Made by a program: the position numbers and the translations under genes. This document shows, in pieces, positions 34,032-43,385 of a stretch of 64,000 nucleotides of DNA. The stretch's first letter is position 1. Each line of letters starts with the position of its first letter. Under the pieces are notes generated by a model. It saw only the letters and a program-made list of their open reading frames with translations, did no database searches and was not told the origin of the DNA. The stretch comes from Pseudomonas sp. RGM2987 (GTDB lineage: Bacteria > Pseudomonadota > Gammaproteobacteria > Pseudomonadales > Pseudomonadaceae). The stretch covers positions 186,001 through 250,000 of the forward strand of contig NZ_JALJDX010000222.1 in the NCBI RefSeq assembly GCF_022952855.1, given 5' to 3'.

Positions 34032-35009
34032 ATGTCGAAACTCATCAAGAACCTTGGGGCGATCGTGCGTCGCCCGACCCTGGCTGGCGTGATCGCCGTC
34101 CTGGCTTTATCCTCTCTCACCCTGCCGGCCCAAGCCCGGGAAACGCTGCGCATCGGCTATCAGAAATCATCGACCCTGATCAGCCTGCTCAAGACCCAGG
34201 GCAAGCTGGACAAAGCCCTGGCCGCCGCGAACATCGACGTGAGCTGGCATGAGTTTCCCAGTGGCCTGCCACTGCTGGAGGCGTTGAACGTCGGCAACAT
34301 CGACGTCAGCGCCGACGTGGCGGACACCGTGCCGATCTTCGCCCAGGCCGCCCAGGCCAAGCTGACCTATTTCGCCCAGGAAGCGCCCTCGCCATCGGCC
34401 CAGGCCATCGTGGTGCGCAAAGACTCGCCGCTACAACAACTGGCGGATCTCAAGGGCAAGAAAGTCGCGGTCACCAAAGCCGCCGGCGCTCACTACCTGT
34501 TGATCGCCGCGCTGAACAAGGCCGGCCTGAAATTCTCCGACATCGAACCTGCATACCTGACGCCCGCCGACGGCAGGGCCGCGTTCGAAAACCACAAGGT
34601 CGACGCCTGGGTCACCTGGGAACCCTTCCTCAGTGGCGTGCAACGTCAACTGCCGACCCGAACCCTGGCCGACGGCGGTGGCCTGGCCAGCTACAAGCGT
34701 TATTACCTGACCAGTACCCGCTATGCCAAGGCGCACCCGGAGGTGCTCAAGCTGGTCTATGAACAACTGCACGAAGCCGGGACCTGGGTCAAGAACCACC
34801 CCCGCGATGCAGCGCAAGTCCTGGGCCCGCTATGGGGCAATCTCGACGTGGAAACCGTCGAGGCGGCCAACGCTCACCGCAGCTACCAGGTGCAGCCGGT
34901 ATCCGCCGATCAGTTGGGTGAACAACAGAAAATCGCCGATGCTTTTTTTACTGCGGGACTGCTGCCCAAGGCGGTGAATGCCCAAGATGTGGAGATCTGG
35001 GCACCTTGA
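34032..35009 (+). CDS. SsuA-like substrate-binding protein (325 aa)
   Basis: Periplasmic binding protein with a long basic N-region and signal core LAGVIAVLALSSLTLPAQA. SsuA-class motifs are LRIGYQKSSTLISLLKTQGKL, EALNVGNIDVSADVADTVPIFAQA, LKGKKVAVTKAAGAHYLLIAALNKAG and KVDAWVTWEPFLS. It closely resembles the product of 4016 (LRIGYQK, EALN.G.IDV, KVDAW.TWEP). It is alone downstream of a TonB receptor and its own promoter-like copy 7; again no permease or ATPase is adjacent. Confidence 0.9.
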   Translation: MSKLIKNLGAIVRRPTLAGVIAVLALSSLTLPAQARETLRIGYQKSSTLISLLKTQGKLDKALAAANIDVSWHEFPSGLPLLEALNVGNIDVSADVADTVPIFAQAAQAKLTYFAQEAPSPSAQAIVVRKDSPLQQLADLKGKKVAVTKAAGAHYLLIAALNKAGLKFSDIEPAYLTPADGRAAFENHKVDAWVTWEPFLSGVQRQLPTRTLADGGGLASYKRYYLTSTRYAKAHPEVLKLVYEQLHEAGTWVKNHPRDAAQVLGPLWGNLDVETVEAANAHRSYQVQPVSADQLGEQQKIADAFFTAGLLPKAVNAQDVEIWAP

Positions 35010-35045
35010 GACGATGCCTGACCGAATCCCACGTCGCTTCCATGC

Positions 35046-35924
35046 TCACATATGCAACGAGATGAAATCCACGAAACAGCGCAACTTGGGGGTGATGAAG
35101 CGGTTGGGCGGCCACAGGACACTGAAGTGGATGGTACGGGTCACTTCCTCGGTCAGTACGGCCTGAAGGTCACCGGCCTCAATAGCCTCCTTGACGGCGA
35201 ATTCGGGCAGGCAGGCGATGCCACGCCCTTCCATGGCCGCATTCAAGAGCATGTCGATGTTGTTGCAGACCATCACCGCCTGAAGGTCCTGTGTACCATT
35301 GGCGGCGCTGTCCGGCAGCGGCCAGCGCTCCAGCTTTCCGGTAGACGGCACCCGATACAAAAGGCAGTCATGACGGCTCAGGTCGCTGGCATCTGCGGGG
35401 GCGCCATGGGTCTGGAAATAGGCCGGCGCCCCTACCAGCAAAAAGCGAAAAGCACCCAGCCGACGCGCCACCAGGCGCGAGTCGTTCAGCTCGCCGGTCC
35501 TGACCACGGCGTCGAAGCCCTCCTCTACCACATCCACCAGGCGATCACTGAAATCCAGTTCCAGGTGGATGTCCGGGTAGCGCTTGGCGAATCGGGACAG
35601 CAAGGTGAACAGGAACTGTCCGGCCAACGGCAGGCTCACGCGCAACTTGCCCCGAGGCTCGCTGCTGTTGCTCGACAGTTCAAGCTCCGCCGCTTCCAGC
35701 TCGTTGAGCACACGCTGGCAACGGTTCAGGAACAGCATGCCTTCTGCCGTCAGGTTGATGCTTCGCGTGCTGCGGTGGAAGAGCCTGACGCCCAGGCGCT
35801 GCTCCAGGCGCGCGATACTTTTGCCAACCGCCGAGGACGACACGCCCAGTTGTCGTCCCGCCGCGACAAAACTGCGGGTTTCGGCAACTTGTACGAAAAC
35901 CGTGATTCCGCTGAGGTTGTCCAC
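35046..35924 (-). CDS. LysR-family transcriptional regulator (292 aa)
   Basis: N-terminal winged HTH (VFVQVAETRSFVAAGRQLG, then SSSAVGKSIARLEQRLGVRLFHRSTRSINLT) and effector domain with LRVSLPLAGQFLF and FRFLLVGAPAYF. This is the CrgA/AaeR-like subgroup often controlling adjacent enzymes or pumps. It is divergent (131-bp gap) from a serine hydrolase/MFS pair and convergent with the last sulfur-locus gene, so it marks the boundary of that locus. Target most likely 36056-38448. Confidence 0.9.
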   Translation of the reverse strand: MDNLSGITVFVQVAETRSFVAAGRQLGVSSSAVGKSIARLEQRLGVRLFHRSTRSINLTAEGMLFLNRCQRVLNELEAAELELSSNSSEPRGKLRVSLPLAGQFLFTLLSRFAKRYPDIHLELDFSDRLVDVVEEGFDAVVRTGELNDSRLVARRLGAFRFLLVGAPAYFQTHGAPADASDLSRHDCLLYRVPSTGKLERWPLPDSAANGTQDLQAVMVCNNIDMLLNAAMEGRGIACLPEFAVKEAIEAGDLQAVLTEEVTRTIHFSVLWPPNRFITPKLRCFVDFISLHM

Positions 35925-36055
35925 GCACTCTCCTTGAGTTCCGCGCGTTGAATTGCGGAACGAAACGTCCGATGTGTCCGGAATTCTAGCCTCTGTTTCC
36001 CCTGGCGTCTGCGACCTAGCATGACGGCGTCTACTACCAGCAGGGAATCGGGATC

Positions 36056-37252
36056 ATGACCGTCAAAGCGTCCATTGTTTTATCCAGTGCAGTTGCCACC
36101 GAACCTATGCAGGCGCGAATCGACGCTGCCTTGAACAGCGCGCTCGAGGACAAACGCCTCGTGGGGGCCGTGGTGGTGGTTGCCCGGCGTGGTGAAATCA
36201 TCTATCGCCAGGCCGCCGGGCTGGCCGACCGGGAGGCTGGCATCCCCATGCGCACCGATGCCTTGTTCCGGCTCTCCTCGGTCACCAAACCCATCACCTC
36301 GGCGGCGGCCGTGGCCTTGGTTGCCCAAGGCCGCATTGGCCTGGACGACCCCATCGCCCGCTGGCTGCCGGAATTCCAGCCGACCCTGGCCGATGGCACC
36401 CGCGTCACCATCAGCGTACGCCAGTTGCTCAGCCATACGGCGGGCCTGGGCTACGGTTTCCTCGAAGCCCCGGGTGGCGGAGCGTACGCGCGTGCCGGTG
36501 TATGCGATGGGCTGGAGAAAGCATCGCTGACACTCGATGAAAATATCCGCCGGCTGGCGAGCGCACCGCTGCTGTATCGCCCAGGCACCGATTGGGGCTA
36601 TTCGATCGCCACCGACGTGTTGGGTGCGCTGATCGCGCGGGTGTGTGAAACCAGCCTGAGCGAGGCTGTCGAGCGCCTGGTTTGCGAGCCGCTGGGGCTG
36701 ACCGATACCCGCTTCCACGTTGTGGATCACACTCGCCTGACGGCCGCCTACCTCAATGACGACCCCGCTCCACGGCGAATGAAGGGGGTCGAGGTGATAG
36801 AGGTTTTCGAAAACACCGCCGGCATCCGGATGGACGCAGATCGAGCGCTGGATGACAACGCCTATCACTCCGGCGGCTCTGGGATGATCGGCTCCGCCGA
36901 AGAGTTTCTCACCCTGCTTGAGACCCTGCGCCAGGGTGGTGGCGCACTGATGCCGGCGAGCCTGGCCAAGGAAATGGGCACCGTGCAGACCGGCAGCCTG
37001 GAACTGGCCAACTGGCCAGGCCGTGGCTTCGGCCTGGGGTTCACCGTGTTGTCCGATCCGCAAGCGGCACAGGCACCGGAGTCCGTCGGCACCTGGCGCC
37101 TAGGCGGGGCCTTTGGTCATTCGTGGTTCGTCGATCCGGTGCAGCAACTGTCCGTTGTAGCGTTCACCAACACTGCCTTCGAAGGCATGTTCGGCCAGTT
37201 CACCGTGGATCTGTGCAATGCCGTCTACGGGCGTCTTGAGGACCGGTCATGA
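36056..37252 (+). CDS. Serine hydrolase, beta-lactamase/EstB-like family (398 aa)
   Basis: Penicillin-binding-protein-fold hydrolase (family VIII esterase or class C beta-lactamase-like). The nucleophile motif S-x-x-K is Ser75-Val-Thr-Lys78 in FRLSSVTKPITS, and the Tyr-containing motif is GYSIATDVLG near residue 182. The C-terminal GGAFGHSWFVDP supplies the third conserved element (HxW in place of KTG), as in EstB. No signal peptide is evident, so a cytoplasmic esterase or transesterase is more likely than an antibiotic-degrading enzyme. Its stop overlaps the MFS start (ATGA). Confidence 0.85.
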   Translation: MTVKASIVLSSAVATEPMQARIDAALNSALEDKRLVGAVVVVARRGEIIYRQAAGLADREAGIPMRTDALFRLSSVTKPITSAAAVALVAQGRIGLDDPIARWLPEFQPTLADGTRVTISVRQLLSHTAGLGYGFLEAPGGGAYARAGVCDGLEKASLTLDENIRRLASAPLLYRPGTDWGYSIATDVLGALIARVCETSLSEAVERLVCEPLGLTDTRFHVVDHTRLTAAYLNDDPAPRRMKGVEVIEVFENTAGIRMDADRALDDNAYHSGGSGMIGSAEEFLTLLETLRQGGGALMPASLAKEMGTVQTGSLELANWPGRGFGLGFTVLSDPQAAQAPESVGTWRLGGAFGHSWFVDPVQQLSVVAFTNTAFEGMFGQFTVDLCNAVYGRLEDRS

Positions 37253-38448
37253 AAATGTTCAATCCTCTCTTCTTCATCGCCCTGGGGTTATTCGGCGTCT
37301 ATACCATCGAGTTCGGGGTGGTCGGCATCCTGCCGGTAATCATCGAACGCTATGGCATCAGCGCATCGCAGGCCGGCTATCTGGTGGGGTTGTTTGCCTT
37401 GGTCATCGCGTTGTTCGGCCCGTTCATGGTTCTGCTGTTCTCACGCTACAACCGTAAACGGATCCTGACCGTCTCACTGTTCATCTTTGCGGGCAGCAGC
37501 GCGCTGTCAGCCTTCGCGCCCAACTATGAAACACTGGCGATCCTACGGATCATCCCGGCGTTCTTCCATCCGGTGTATTTCTCGCTGGCGTTCGTCGCGG
37601 TGATCTCCCTCTATCCCAAGGACCAGGCGACACAAGCTACGGCCAAGGCCTTTGTGGGCACCAGCATGGGCATGGTGCTCGGCATGCCCATCACCACCTG
37701 GATCGCCGCACGTTTTTCCTACGAGGCAGCCTTCCTGTTCTGCACTGCGGTCAATGTAATCGCCGGCCTGGGCATCATTGCCCGCCTGCCCGACACGTTT
37801 GCCGGCCAGCGGACACCCTACGGTGAGCAATTGGCGATTCTGCGCAAGCCTACGCTGTGGCTCAACATCGCCGCCTCCACGCTGATCTTCGGCGCGATGT
37901 TTTCGGTGTACTCCTATAGTGCCGAATACCTCTCCCGCGAAGCCGGCATGAATGGTGAGGTGATCAGTGCAATGTTGATCCTGTTCGGCGTGGGAGGTGT
38001 CGCCGGTAACCTGCTGGCGGGTCGGCTGCTTTCCAGGAACAAGGTGGGCACCACGCTGATGCATCCTCTCATGCTGGGCATGGCCTATCTGATCCTGCAC
38101 TTCTTTGCCAGCCCGGACATCCTGCCGATGGTACTGATCGTGGTCCTCTGGGGGGCCACTCACACCAGTGGCCTGATCGTAACGCAAGTCTGGCTGACCT
38201 CCGAGGCGCCGCAAGCCCCGGAGTTCGTCACCGGACTGTATATCTCATTCATCAACCTGGGCGTGACGCTCGGCGCAACGGCCGGAGGATGGTGCCTGGA
38301 GCGCATGGGAATGGAGGGGACGATCATCAGCGGGCTGGTCTTCTGCGCATTGGCGGCCGCGATGATTGTCACCCGGGTGCTGGTGTACGGCACCCGGAAA
38401 CCGGATCCCGCGCCGCAATCTTTACCGTTGTGCACCAAGGTTCCGTGA
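37249..38448 (+). CDS. MFS transporter, DHA1/AraJ-like (399 aa)
   Basis: Twelve hydrophobic segments over 399 residues; the loop 2-3 signature reads FSRYNRKRILT, and FVGTSMGMVLGMPITTWIA is a typical motif-C region of DHA1 antiporters. Coupled by four-base overlap to the serine hydrolase gene, it probably exports or imports a product or substrate of that enzyme under control of the divergent LysR gene. Substrate unknown. Confidence 0.88.
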   Translation: MKMFNPLFFIALGLFGVYTIEFGVVGILPVIIERYGISASQAGYLVGLFALVIALFGPFMVLLFSRYNRKRILTVSLFIFAGSSALSAFAPNYETLAILRIIPAFFHPVYFSLAFVAVISLYPKDQATQATAKAFVGTSMGMVLGMPITTWIAARFSYEAAFLFCTAVNVIAGLGIIARLPDTFAGQRTPYGEQLAILRKPTLWLNIAASTLIFGAMFSVYSYSAEYLSREAGMNGEVISAMLILFGVGGVAGNLLAGRLLSRNKVGTTLMHPLMLGMAYLILHFFASPDILPMVLIVVLWGATHTSGLIVTQVWLTSEAPQAPEFVTGLYISFINLGVTLGATAGGWCLERMGMEGTIISGLVFCALAAAMIVTRVLVYGTRKPDPAPQSLPLCTKVP

Positions 38449-38628
38449 ACGCTCACTCGGACCGCCGCATACCCAATCCCCTGAATATTGAGCTTGACGA
38501 ATTACATGATGACCATCATATTCGTCTCAAAATATTACCAGCATCATACACAGCAATTCTCTCGCTCCACTTTACGGCCGCCCTGAAGCCAGGCAGCTGC
38601 ACCTGCAAAACGTCCAAAGGTAAGATCC

Positions 38629-39840
38629 ATGACCACAGCCGTTGCAAACACCCAGGCCCACCAAGCCGTCCAGCCACTCACCGGGCGAATCGTCGCCTTG
38701 CTCGCCGGCCTGGCAGCAATCGGCATGCTCTCCACGAACATCATCCTCCCCGCCTTCCCGCTCATCGGTGAAGCCCTGGGGGTGAGCGCTCGCGAAATGG
38801 GCCTGACGCTGTCCAGTTACTTCATCACCTTCGCTTTGGGCCAGTTGATCGTCGGGCCGCTCGCCGATCGCTACGGACGCCAGAAGCTGGTGCTGGGCGG
38901 GCTGGCGATTTTTGTAGTCGGTACGGTGATTGGCGGGCTCGCCACCAGTCTTGAGATGCTGATCGCAGGACGCGTCGTCCAGGCGCTGGGCGTGTGTGCG
39001 GCCTCGGTGTTATCGCGGGCTATCGCCCGGGACCTGTTCGAGGGCGAGGCGCTGGCTCGCGCCTTGTCGCTGACCATGATCGCCACCGCCGCCGCCCCGG
39101 GGTTTTCGCCGCTGGCCGGCAGCCTGCTGTCCGTCACGCTGGGCTGGCGTGCGATTTTCATCTTGGTGGGACTGGCCGCGGTGGTGCTGGCGTTCTTTTA
39201 TGTCCGGGGGCTGGGCGAGACCCACCCGGCCGATCGCCGGGCGCCGCATTCGGCCAAGAGCGTGGTGCTCGCCTATGCCCGATTGGCGCGAGACAGTCGC
39301 TTCATCCTTCCGACCCTTTCCATGAGTCTGTTGATGAGCGGACTGTTCGCCTCGTTCGCCGCCGCGCCCGCCATTCTGATGAAAGGGATCGGCCTGACTT
39401 CGTTACAGACCGGTCTCTATTTTGCGTCGACGGTATTTGTCGTGTTCGCCGCCGGAATGGCCGCGCCGCGCCTGGCGCACCGCTACGGCGCTGGCTTCGT
39501 CACGATCCTGGGCATCGCCTGCGCCATGGCCGGTGGCGGCCTGCTGCTCGCCGGGTCGGCCGATCCAAGCCTTGGCTGGTACGCGCTCTCGATGGTTACT
39601 TTCCTGTGGGGCATGGGGCTGGCCAACCCGCTGGGCACGGCAATCGCCATGGGCCCATTCGGCAAAGAGGCCGGGATGGCTTCCGCGCTGCTCGGTTTTA
39701 TCTCCATGGGCGCAGCCGCACTGAGCACCTGGCTGGCTTCGGTGCTGGCTTTTGCGCCGGTCACGACGTTGGGCGGAATCCAATTGGTCGCCTGCCTGGT
39801 GGCGATGGTCTTGTTTCTTCTACGAGGTCGTCCAAGCTGA
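38629..39840 (+). CDS. MFS transporter, Bcr/CflA drug-efflux-like (403 aa)
   Basis: Twelve-segment MFS antiporter. Motif A in loop 2-3 is GPLADRYGRQKLVLGG and TM5 reads ATAAAPGFSPLAGSLL, both usual for the Bcr/CflA group. The start follows a purine-rich AAAGGTAAG. It is separated by 180 bp from the previous gene, with nothing recognisable in between, and runs into a convergent LysR gene by 21 bp. Likely a drug or metabolite exporter. Confidence 0.88.
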   Translation: MTTAVANTQAHQAVQPLTGRIVALLAGLAAIGMLSTNIILPAFPLIGEALGVSAREMGLTLSSYFITFALGQLIVGPLADRYGRQKLVLGGLAIFVVGTVIGGLATSLEMLIAGRVVQALGVCAASVLSRAIARDLFEGEALARALSLTMIATAAAPGFSPLAGSLLSVTLGWRAIFILVGLAAVVLAFFYVRGLGETHPADRRAPHSAKSVVLAYARLARDSRFILPTLSMSLLMSGLFASFAAAPAILMKGIGLTSLQTGLYFASTVFVVFAAGMAAPRLAHRYGAGFVTILGIACAMAGGGLLLAGSADPSLGWYALSMVTFLWGMGLANPLGTAIAMGPFGKEAGMASALLGFISMGAAALSTWLASVLAFAPVTTLGGIQLVACLVAMVLFLLRGRPS

Positions 39841-40773
39841 CCCACCGCTATCGCGAGCAAGCTCGGCTCCCACAGGGGGTGTGGTGTCTACTTGCTCTAT
39901 CAACCAGCCCCTGAATGCTTGCACCTTAGTAGAATTGGCACTCTCAAGCGGCGTTACCAGATAGAAGCCGAGATCGGACTTCAGCTTCAAGTCAAAAGGC
40001 GCCACCAACCTGCCCGCCTTCAGGTCTTCATCGACGTAAGTTGAGCGTCCGATGCAGACGCCCAAGCCATCGATCGCCGCCTGAACGGCCATCATTGCCA
40101 GATCGAAGGTCAGCCGCGAGCCCTCGGCCAGCTCCTGCGGTTGACCCGCTGCGTCCAGCCACAGGTTCCAGTCATCACCGGTCATCCCACTGACCTGCAG
40201 CAATGTGTGGCGGGCCAGGTCAGCCGGCGCTTCCAACGCGTTGGGACCCTCCAATAACCGCGGGCTGCACACCGGGAATATTTCATCGGACATCAGCGGG
40301 TCGGCACGCAACCCCGGCCAGTCACCACGACCGTAACGAATGGCGGCATCGATGCCGGCCTTGCGCAAATCCGTCAACTCGGTCGAGGCCGTTACGCGTA
40401 CGTCGATATTCGCAAATGCCTCTTGAAACGACCCCAGCCTGGGCAATAGCCATTTGGAGGCGAAGGAAACCAAGGTGCTGATCGTCAACGTGTTGTTCTC
40501 GCGGCGCCCCAACAAGCTTTCGGTCGAATGCCGCAGCTCGTTGAAGGCCGAGCGTACCCCGGGCAAATAGGCCCGCCCTTCCTGGGTCAGGGTCAAACCG
40601 TCCTTGGCCCGCAGGAACAGGCGAACGCCAAGTTCGTCTTCGAGTCGTCTGATCTGGTGGCTGATCGCGGTCTGAGTGACGTTCAGCTCTTGTGCGGCCT
40701 GGGTGAAACTCATATGCCGGGCTGCGGATTCGAAGGCTTTCAAGCCATTAAGAGAAGGAATTCTGACGGCCAT
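39820..40773 (-). CDS. LysR-family regulator, GcvA-like, with REP-derived C-terminal tail (317 aa)
   Basis: HTH FTQAAQELNVTQTAISHQIRRLEDELGVRLFLR near residues 22-55 and an effector domain of the GcvA/AmpR group (LVSFASKWLLPRLGSFQ, DAAIRYGRGDWPGL). The last about 18 residues (PPVGAELARDSGGSAW and on) are encoded by a REP half-site at 39840-39878, and the stop lies inside the convergent MFS gene. The tail thus seems to have been acquired by a repeat replacing the original stop. It is divergent from a glutathione transferase (123-bp gap), its likely target. Confidence 0.87.
   Translation of the reverse strand: MAVRIPSLNGLKAFESAARHMSFTQAAQELNVTQTAISHQIRRLEDELGVRLFLRAKDGLTLTQEGRAYLPGVRSAFNELRHSTESLLGRRENNTLTISTLVSFASKWLLPRLGSFQEAFANIDVRVTASTELTDLRKAGIDAAIRYGRGDWPGLRADPLMSDEIFPVCSPRLLEGPNALEAPADLARHTLLQVSGMTGDDWNLWLDAAGQPQELAEGSRLTFDLAMMAVQAAIDGLGVCIGRSTYVDEDLKAGRLVAPFDLKLKSDLGFYLVTPLESANSTKVQAFRGWLIEQVDTTPPVGAELARDSGGSAWTTS
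39840..39878. repeat. REP half-element at the 3' junction of convergent genes
   Basis: ACCGCTATCGCGAGCAAGC then TCGGCTCCCACAGGGGGTG matches one arm of the REPINs at 11785-12335. No inverse arm is found nearby. It is translated as the tail of the LysR gene on the minus strand. Confidence 0.75.
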
Positions 40774-40896
40774 CGGGGCTTGCGGCGCTCATGAGATTTT
40801 GTCATACCGTAGCATTCGAAATGTGCTTTGCGAAAGGCTCCAGCGTTCGCGGATGCTGGCGACGCTTCTTCATCCCCAAGCAAGGACCACCTGGAA

Positions 40897-41508
40897 ATGA
40901 AACTGTACTTCGCCCCCCTGACCTGCTCTTTGTCACCGCATATCGTGCTGCGAGAACTGGGCATCGCCTTCGAATGGGTCCGCGTCAACAACAAGACCAA
41001 GCAAACCGCCGACGGCCAGGACTTCCTCGACATCAATCCCAAAGGCTACGTCGCCGCGCTGGTGCTGGACGACGGTAAGGTGCTGACTGAGGGGCCGGCG
41101 ATCCTCCAGTATCTGGCGGACCTCGTCCCAGGCAACACACTGGCACCGGCGAACGGCACGTGGGAACGGGTTCGACTGCAAGAGTGGCTGAACTTCATCG
41201 CCACAGAGATTCACAGCGCTTGCGCCCCGCTGTTCAACGCCGATATCCCGGAGCCCACCAAAGCCGTCTTCAAACAGAAACTGTTCAAGCGCCTCGACTA
41301 CCTGACTGAATCGCTGCGACACCAGGATTACCTGATGAACACCTTCGGTTTGGCCGACAGTTATTTGTTCAGCGTCCTCAAATGGCTGCCGTTCTTCAAC
41401 ATCGATATCAAGCAGTGGCCCGCGTTGGCGTCGTTCATGGCGCGTATCGAGGCGCGCCCCAGTGTCCGGGCGGCCATTGCGGCAGAAGAGGCCACGCTAC
41501 CGGTCTGA
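40897..41508 (+). CDS. gstA: Beta-class glutathione S-transferase (203 aa)
   Basis: Thioredoxin-like N-domain MKLYFAPLTCSLSPHIVLREL with Cys10, the mixed-disulfide residue of bacterial beta-class GSTs, then an all-helical C-domain (GLADSYLFSVLKWL). It conjugates or reduces electrophiles with glutathione in the cytoplasm. AAGGA precedes the ATG at 40897; the longer frame from 40828 lacks a site. It is divergent from the GcvA-like LysR gene, which is presumably its regulator. Confidence 0.88.
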   Translation: MKLYFAPLTCSLSPHIVLRELGIAFEWVRVNNKTKQTADGQDFLDINPKGYVAALVLDDGKVLTEGPAILQYLADLVPGNTLAPANGTWERVRLQEWLNFIATEIHSACAPLFNADIPEPTKAVFKQKLFKRLDYLTESLRHQDYLMNTFGLADSYLFSVLKWLPFFNIDIKQWPALASFMARIEARPSVRAAIAAEEATLPV

Positions 41509-41593
41509 CAGAGGCTGTTGACGGAGCCTGTCCTGAACGAAGCGCGCGCTGCGGCGGTCCGAACAACTGAACCCTTTGGCTAGAAACCCGACC

Positions 41594-43360
41594 ATGCTGC
41601 TACGCCCTATTGCCCTCGCAACATTGCTCACTCTGGCTAGCCACGGCGCAATCGCCGCGCAGGAGCCACTGCGCCTGGAAAGCCTGAAACGTTGTGGCGA
41701 CTTGCTGCAAAGCCAGCACCAGCAATGGTGTCTGACCGTGCGCGGGTTGGGGCCTTCGATGCCGCAATTGAAACTGGGGAGCAAGCCACTGCCCGCCGAT
41801 GCCGTCCAGCGCGACGGGCAAAACCTGCGGTTGCGCCTGGACAGCGCCGATTACCAGAGCGGTCCGCTCTGGCTGGAGGACGGACCGCGCCTGAGCAATG
41901 CCGCCTGGCTGACCCTGCGCAACAGTCATGTAGTGGCCGCCGGGCCGGATGAAGTGGCGAAGAACATGGACGGCCTGACCACCTACGTCAACCTGGTCAG
42001 CCTGTTGATCGAGGAAAACCACGATGGCCGCCAGGAAGCCGAACGCCTGGCCGAGAAGTACGGGGCCAAGGTGGTGGGTAGCATCGCGCCACTGAATGTC
42101 TATCAACTGCAGTTGCCGGCCGCGGACCTGATGCAACGCGATGCATTGGTACTGCGCCTGGGCAGCGAAACCAGCGTGGACGCCGTGGTGATCGAGGAGT
42201 CCGCCGCAGAAGAAGCCGAGCAGGCCACGCCCCATCCTGAAGAACCGCAGAAACCGGCCCCGGACTCCGATGAATGGGCCGCGAACCGTTTCCTCGATGC
42301 AGTGAACTACTACCTGCGGCGCATCCCCGGCCGACAGGACCCCATCCGCCCGCAGCCGGTGCGCATCGGCCTGATCGAGCGTGACGTGGATTTCGACACG
42401 GCGGATTTTGCCGACTACGTCGGGGCGTGCTCGGCACCGCGCACCTGTGTCTACGCACGCGATGCAGACAAGCCGGACAACCACGGCAGCACCGTCGCCG
42501 GCATTCTCGCCGCACGCTGGAACGATGGCGGCAACAGCGGTTTTCTTCGTGGCCTGGACAAGGCAAGTGGTGGCTTCGAGGTGATCGTCGAGCGCAACTC
42601 CGATGCCGGCATCACCGCCAACATCGCCGCCTCGGTCAACCTCGTGGAAGACGGCGTACGCGTGCTCAACTGGAGCTGGGGCATTCATCGCGTCGGCGCG
42701 AAAAACGTCAAAGGCGATGATGTGGATTCCCTGCTGCGCTCAGGCATTGCCATGGGCGGCTACGAGGAACTGCTGGAGGAATTTTTTCTCTGGCTGCGCA
42801 AGGAACATCCCGACGTGGTGGTGGTGAATTCCGCCGGCAACGGCTCATCGTTCTCGGGCAGCGATGAGTACCGCCTGCCCTCCTCCTTCATCACGGAACA
42901 ACTGCTGGTGGTCGGCGGCCACCAGCGCAGCGAGCGCGCTGGGGTCGCCGTCGACGACCCGGCCTATGCGGTCAAGCGCAGCTCCTCGAACATCGACATG
43001 CGCGTCGACATCACCGCCGCCGCCTGCACCCACGCCTCGACAACCGAGGCAGGCCAGGACGGCGCCGTGCATTGCGGCACCTCCTATGCCACGCCGATGG
43101 TCACCGGCCTGGTGGCGGCGATGCTCTCCATCAACCCGCAACTGCAACCCGAGCAATTGCGCATGTTGCTGCGCCGCAGCGCGATGACCATCGGCGACAA
43201 CCACGACTTCGAACGAATGGACGCCGAAGACCTCACCGCGCCGATCCTGCCGTCGGAGCGCAACTACCAGCTCAACGACAAGGACGTGGGCCGTTCGGCG
43301 CGGCTGGACATGTATAAGGCGCTCGATCTGGCGGAGCAGAGTCGGCGGCGGGTGCGTTGA
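41594..43360 (+). CDS. S8 (subtilisin-like) serine protease homolog with altered Asp (588 aa)
   Basis: Exported protein: signal peptide MLLRPIALATLLTLASHGA to IAA. The roughly 240-residue N-terminal part is not recognised and has an acidic/proline linker. The S8 domain follows: IGLIERDVDFD (Glu262 where the catalytic Asp of the V-x-D-T-G motif should be), DNHGSTVAGILAA (His297), VVVVNSAGNGSSF (oxyanion Asn) and HCGTSYATPMVTGLVAAML (Ser497). With Glu for Asp it may be weakly active, inactive, or use Asp264/Asp266 instead. It has no obvious partner, and stands alone before a convergent regulator. Confidence 0.82.
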   Translation: MLLRPIALATLLTLASHGAIAAQEPLRLESLKRCGDLLQSQHQQWCLTVRGLGPSMPQLKLGSKPLPADAVQRDGQNLRLRLDSADYQSGPLWLEDGPRLSNAAWLTLRNSHVVAAGPDEVAKNMDGLTTYVNLVSLLIEENHDGRQEAERLAEKYGAKVVGSIAPLNVYQLQLPAADLMQRDALVLRLGSETSVDAVVIEESAAEEAEQATPHPEEPQKPAPDSDEWAANRFLDAVNYYLRRIPGRQDPIRPQPVRIGLIERDVDFDTADFADYVGACSAPRTCVYARDADKPDNHGSTVAGILAARWNDGGNSGFLRGLDKASGGFEVIVERNSDAGITANIAASVNLVEDGVRVLNWSWGIHRVGAKNVKGDDVDSLLRSGIAMGGYEELLEEFFLWLRKEHPDVVVVNSAGNGSSFSGSDEYRLPSSFITEQLLVVGGHQRSERAGVAVDDPAYAVKRSSSNIDMRVDITAAACTHASTTEAGQDGAVHCGTSYATPMVTGLVAAMLSINPQLQPEQLRMLLRRSAMTIGDNHDFERMDAEDLTAPILPSERNYQLNDKDVGRSARLDMYKALDLAEQSRRRVR

Positions 43361-43385
43361 TTGAGCTACGCCGCAGGCCCTGATC

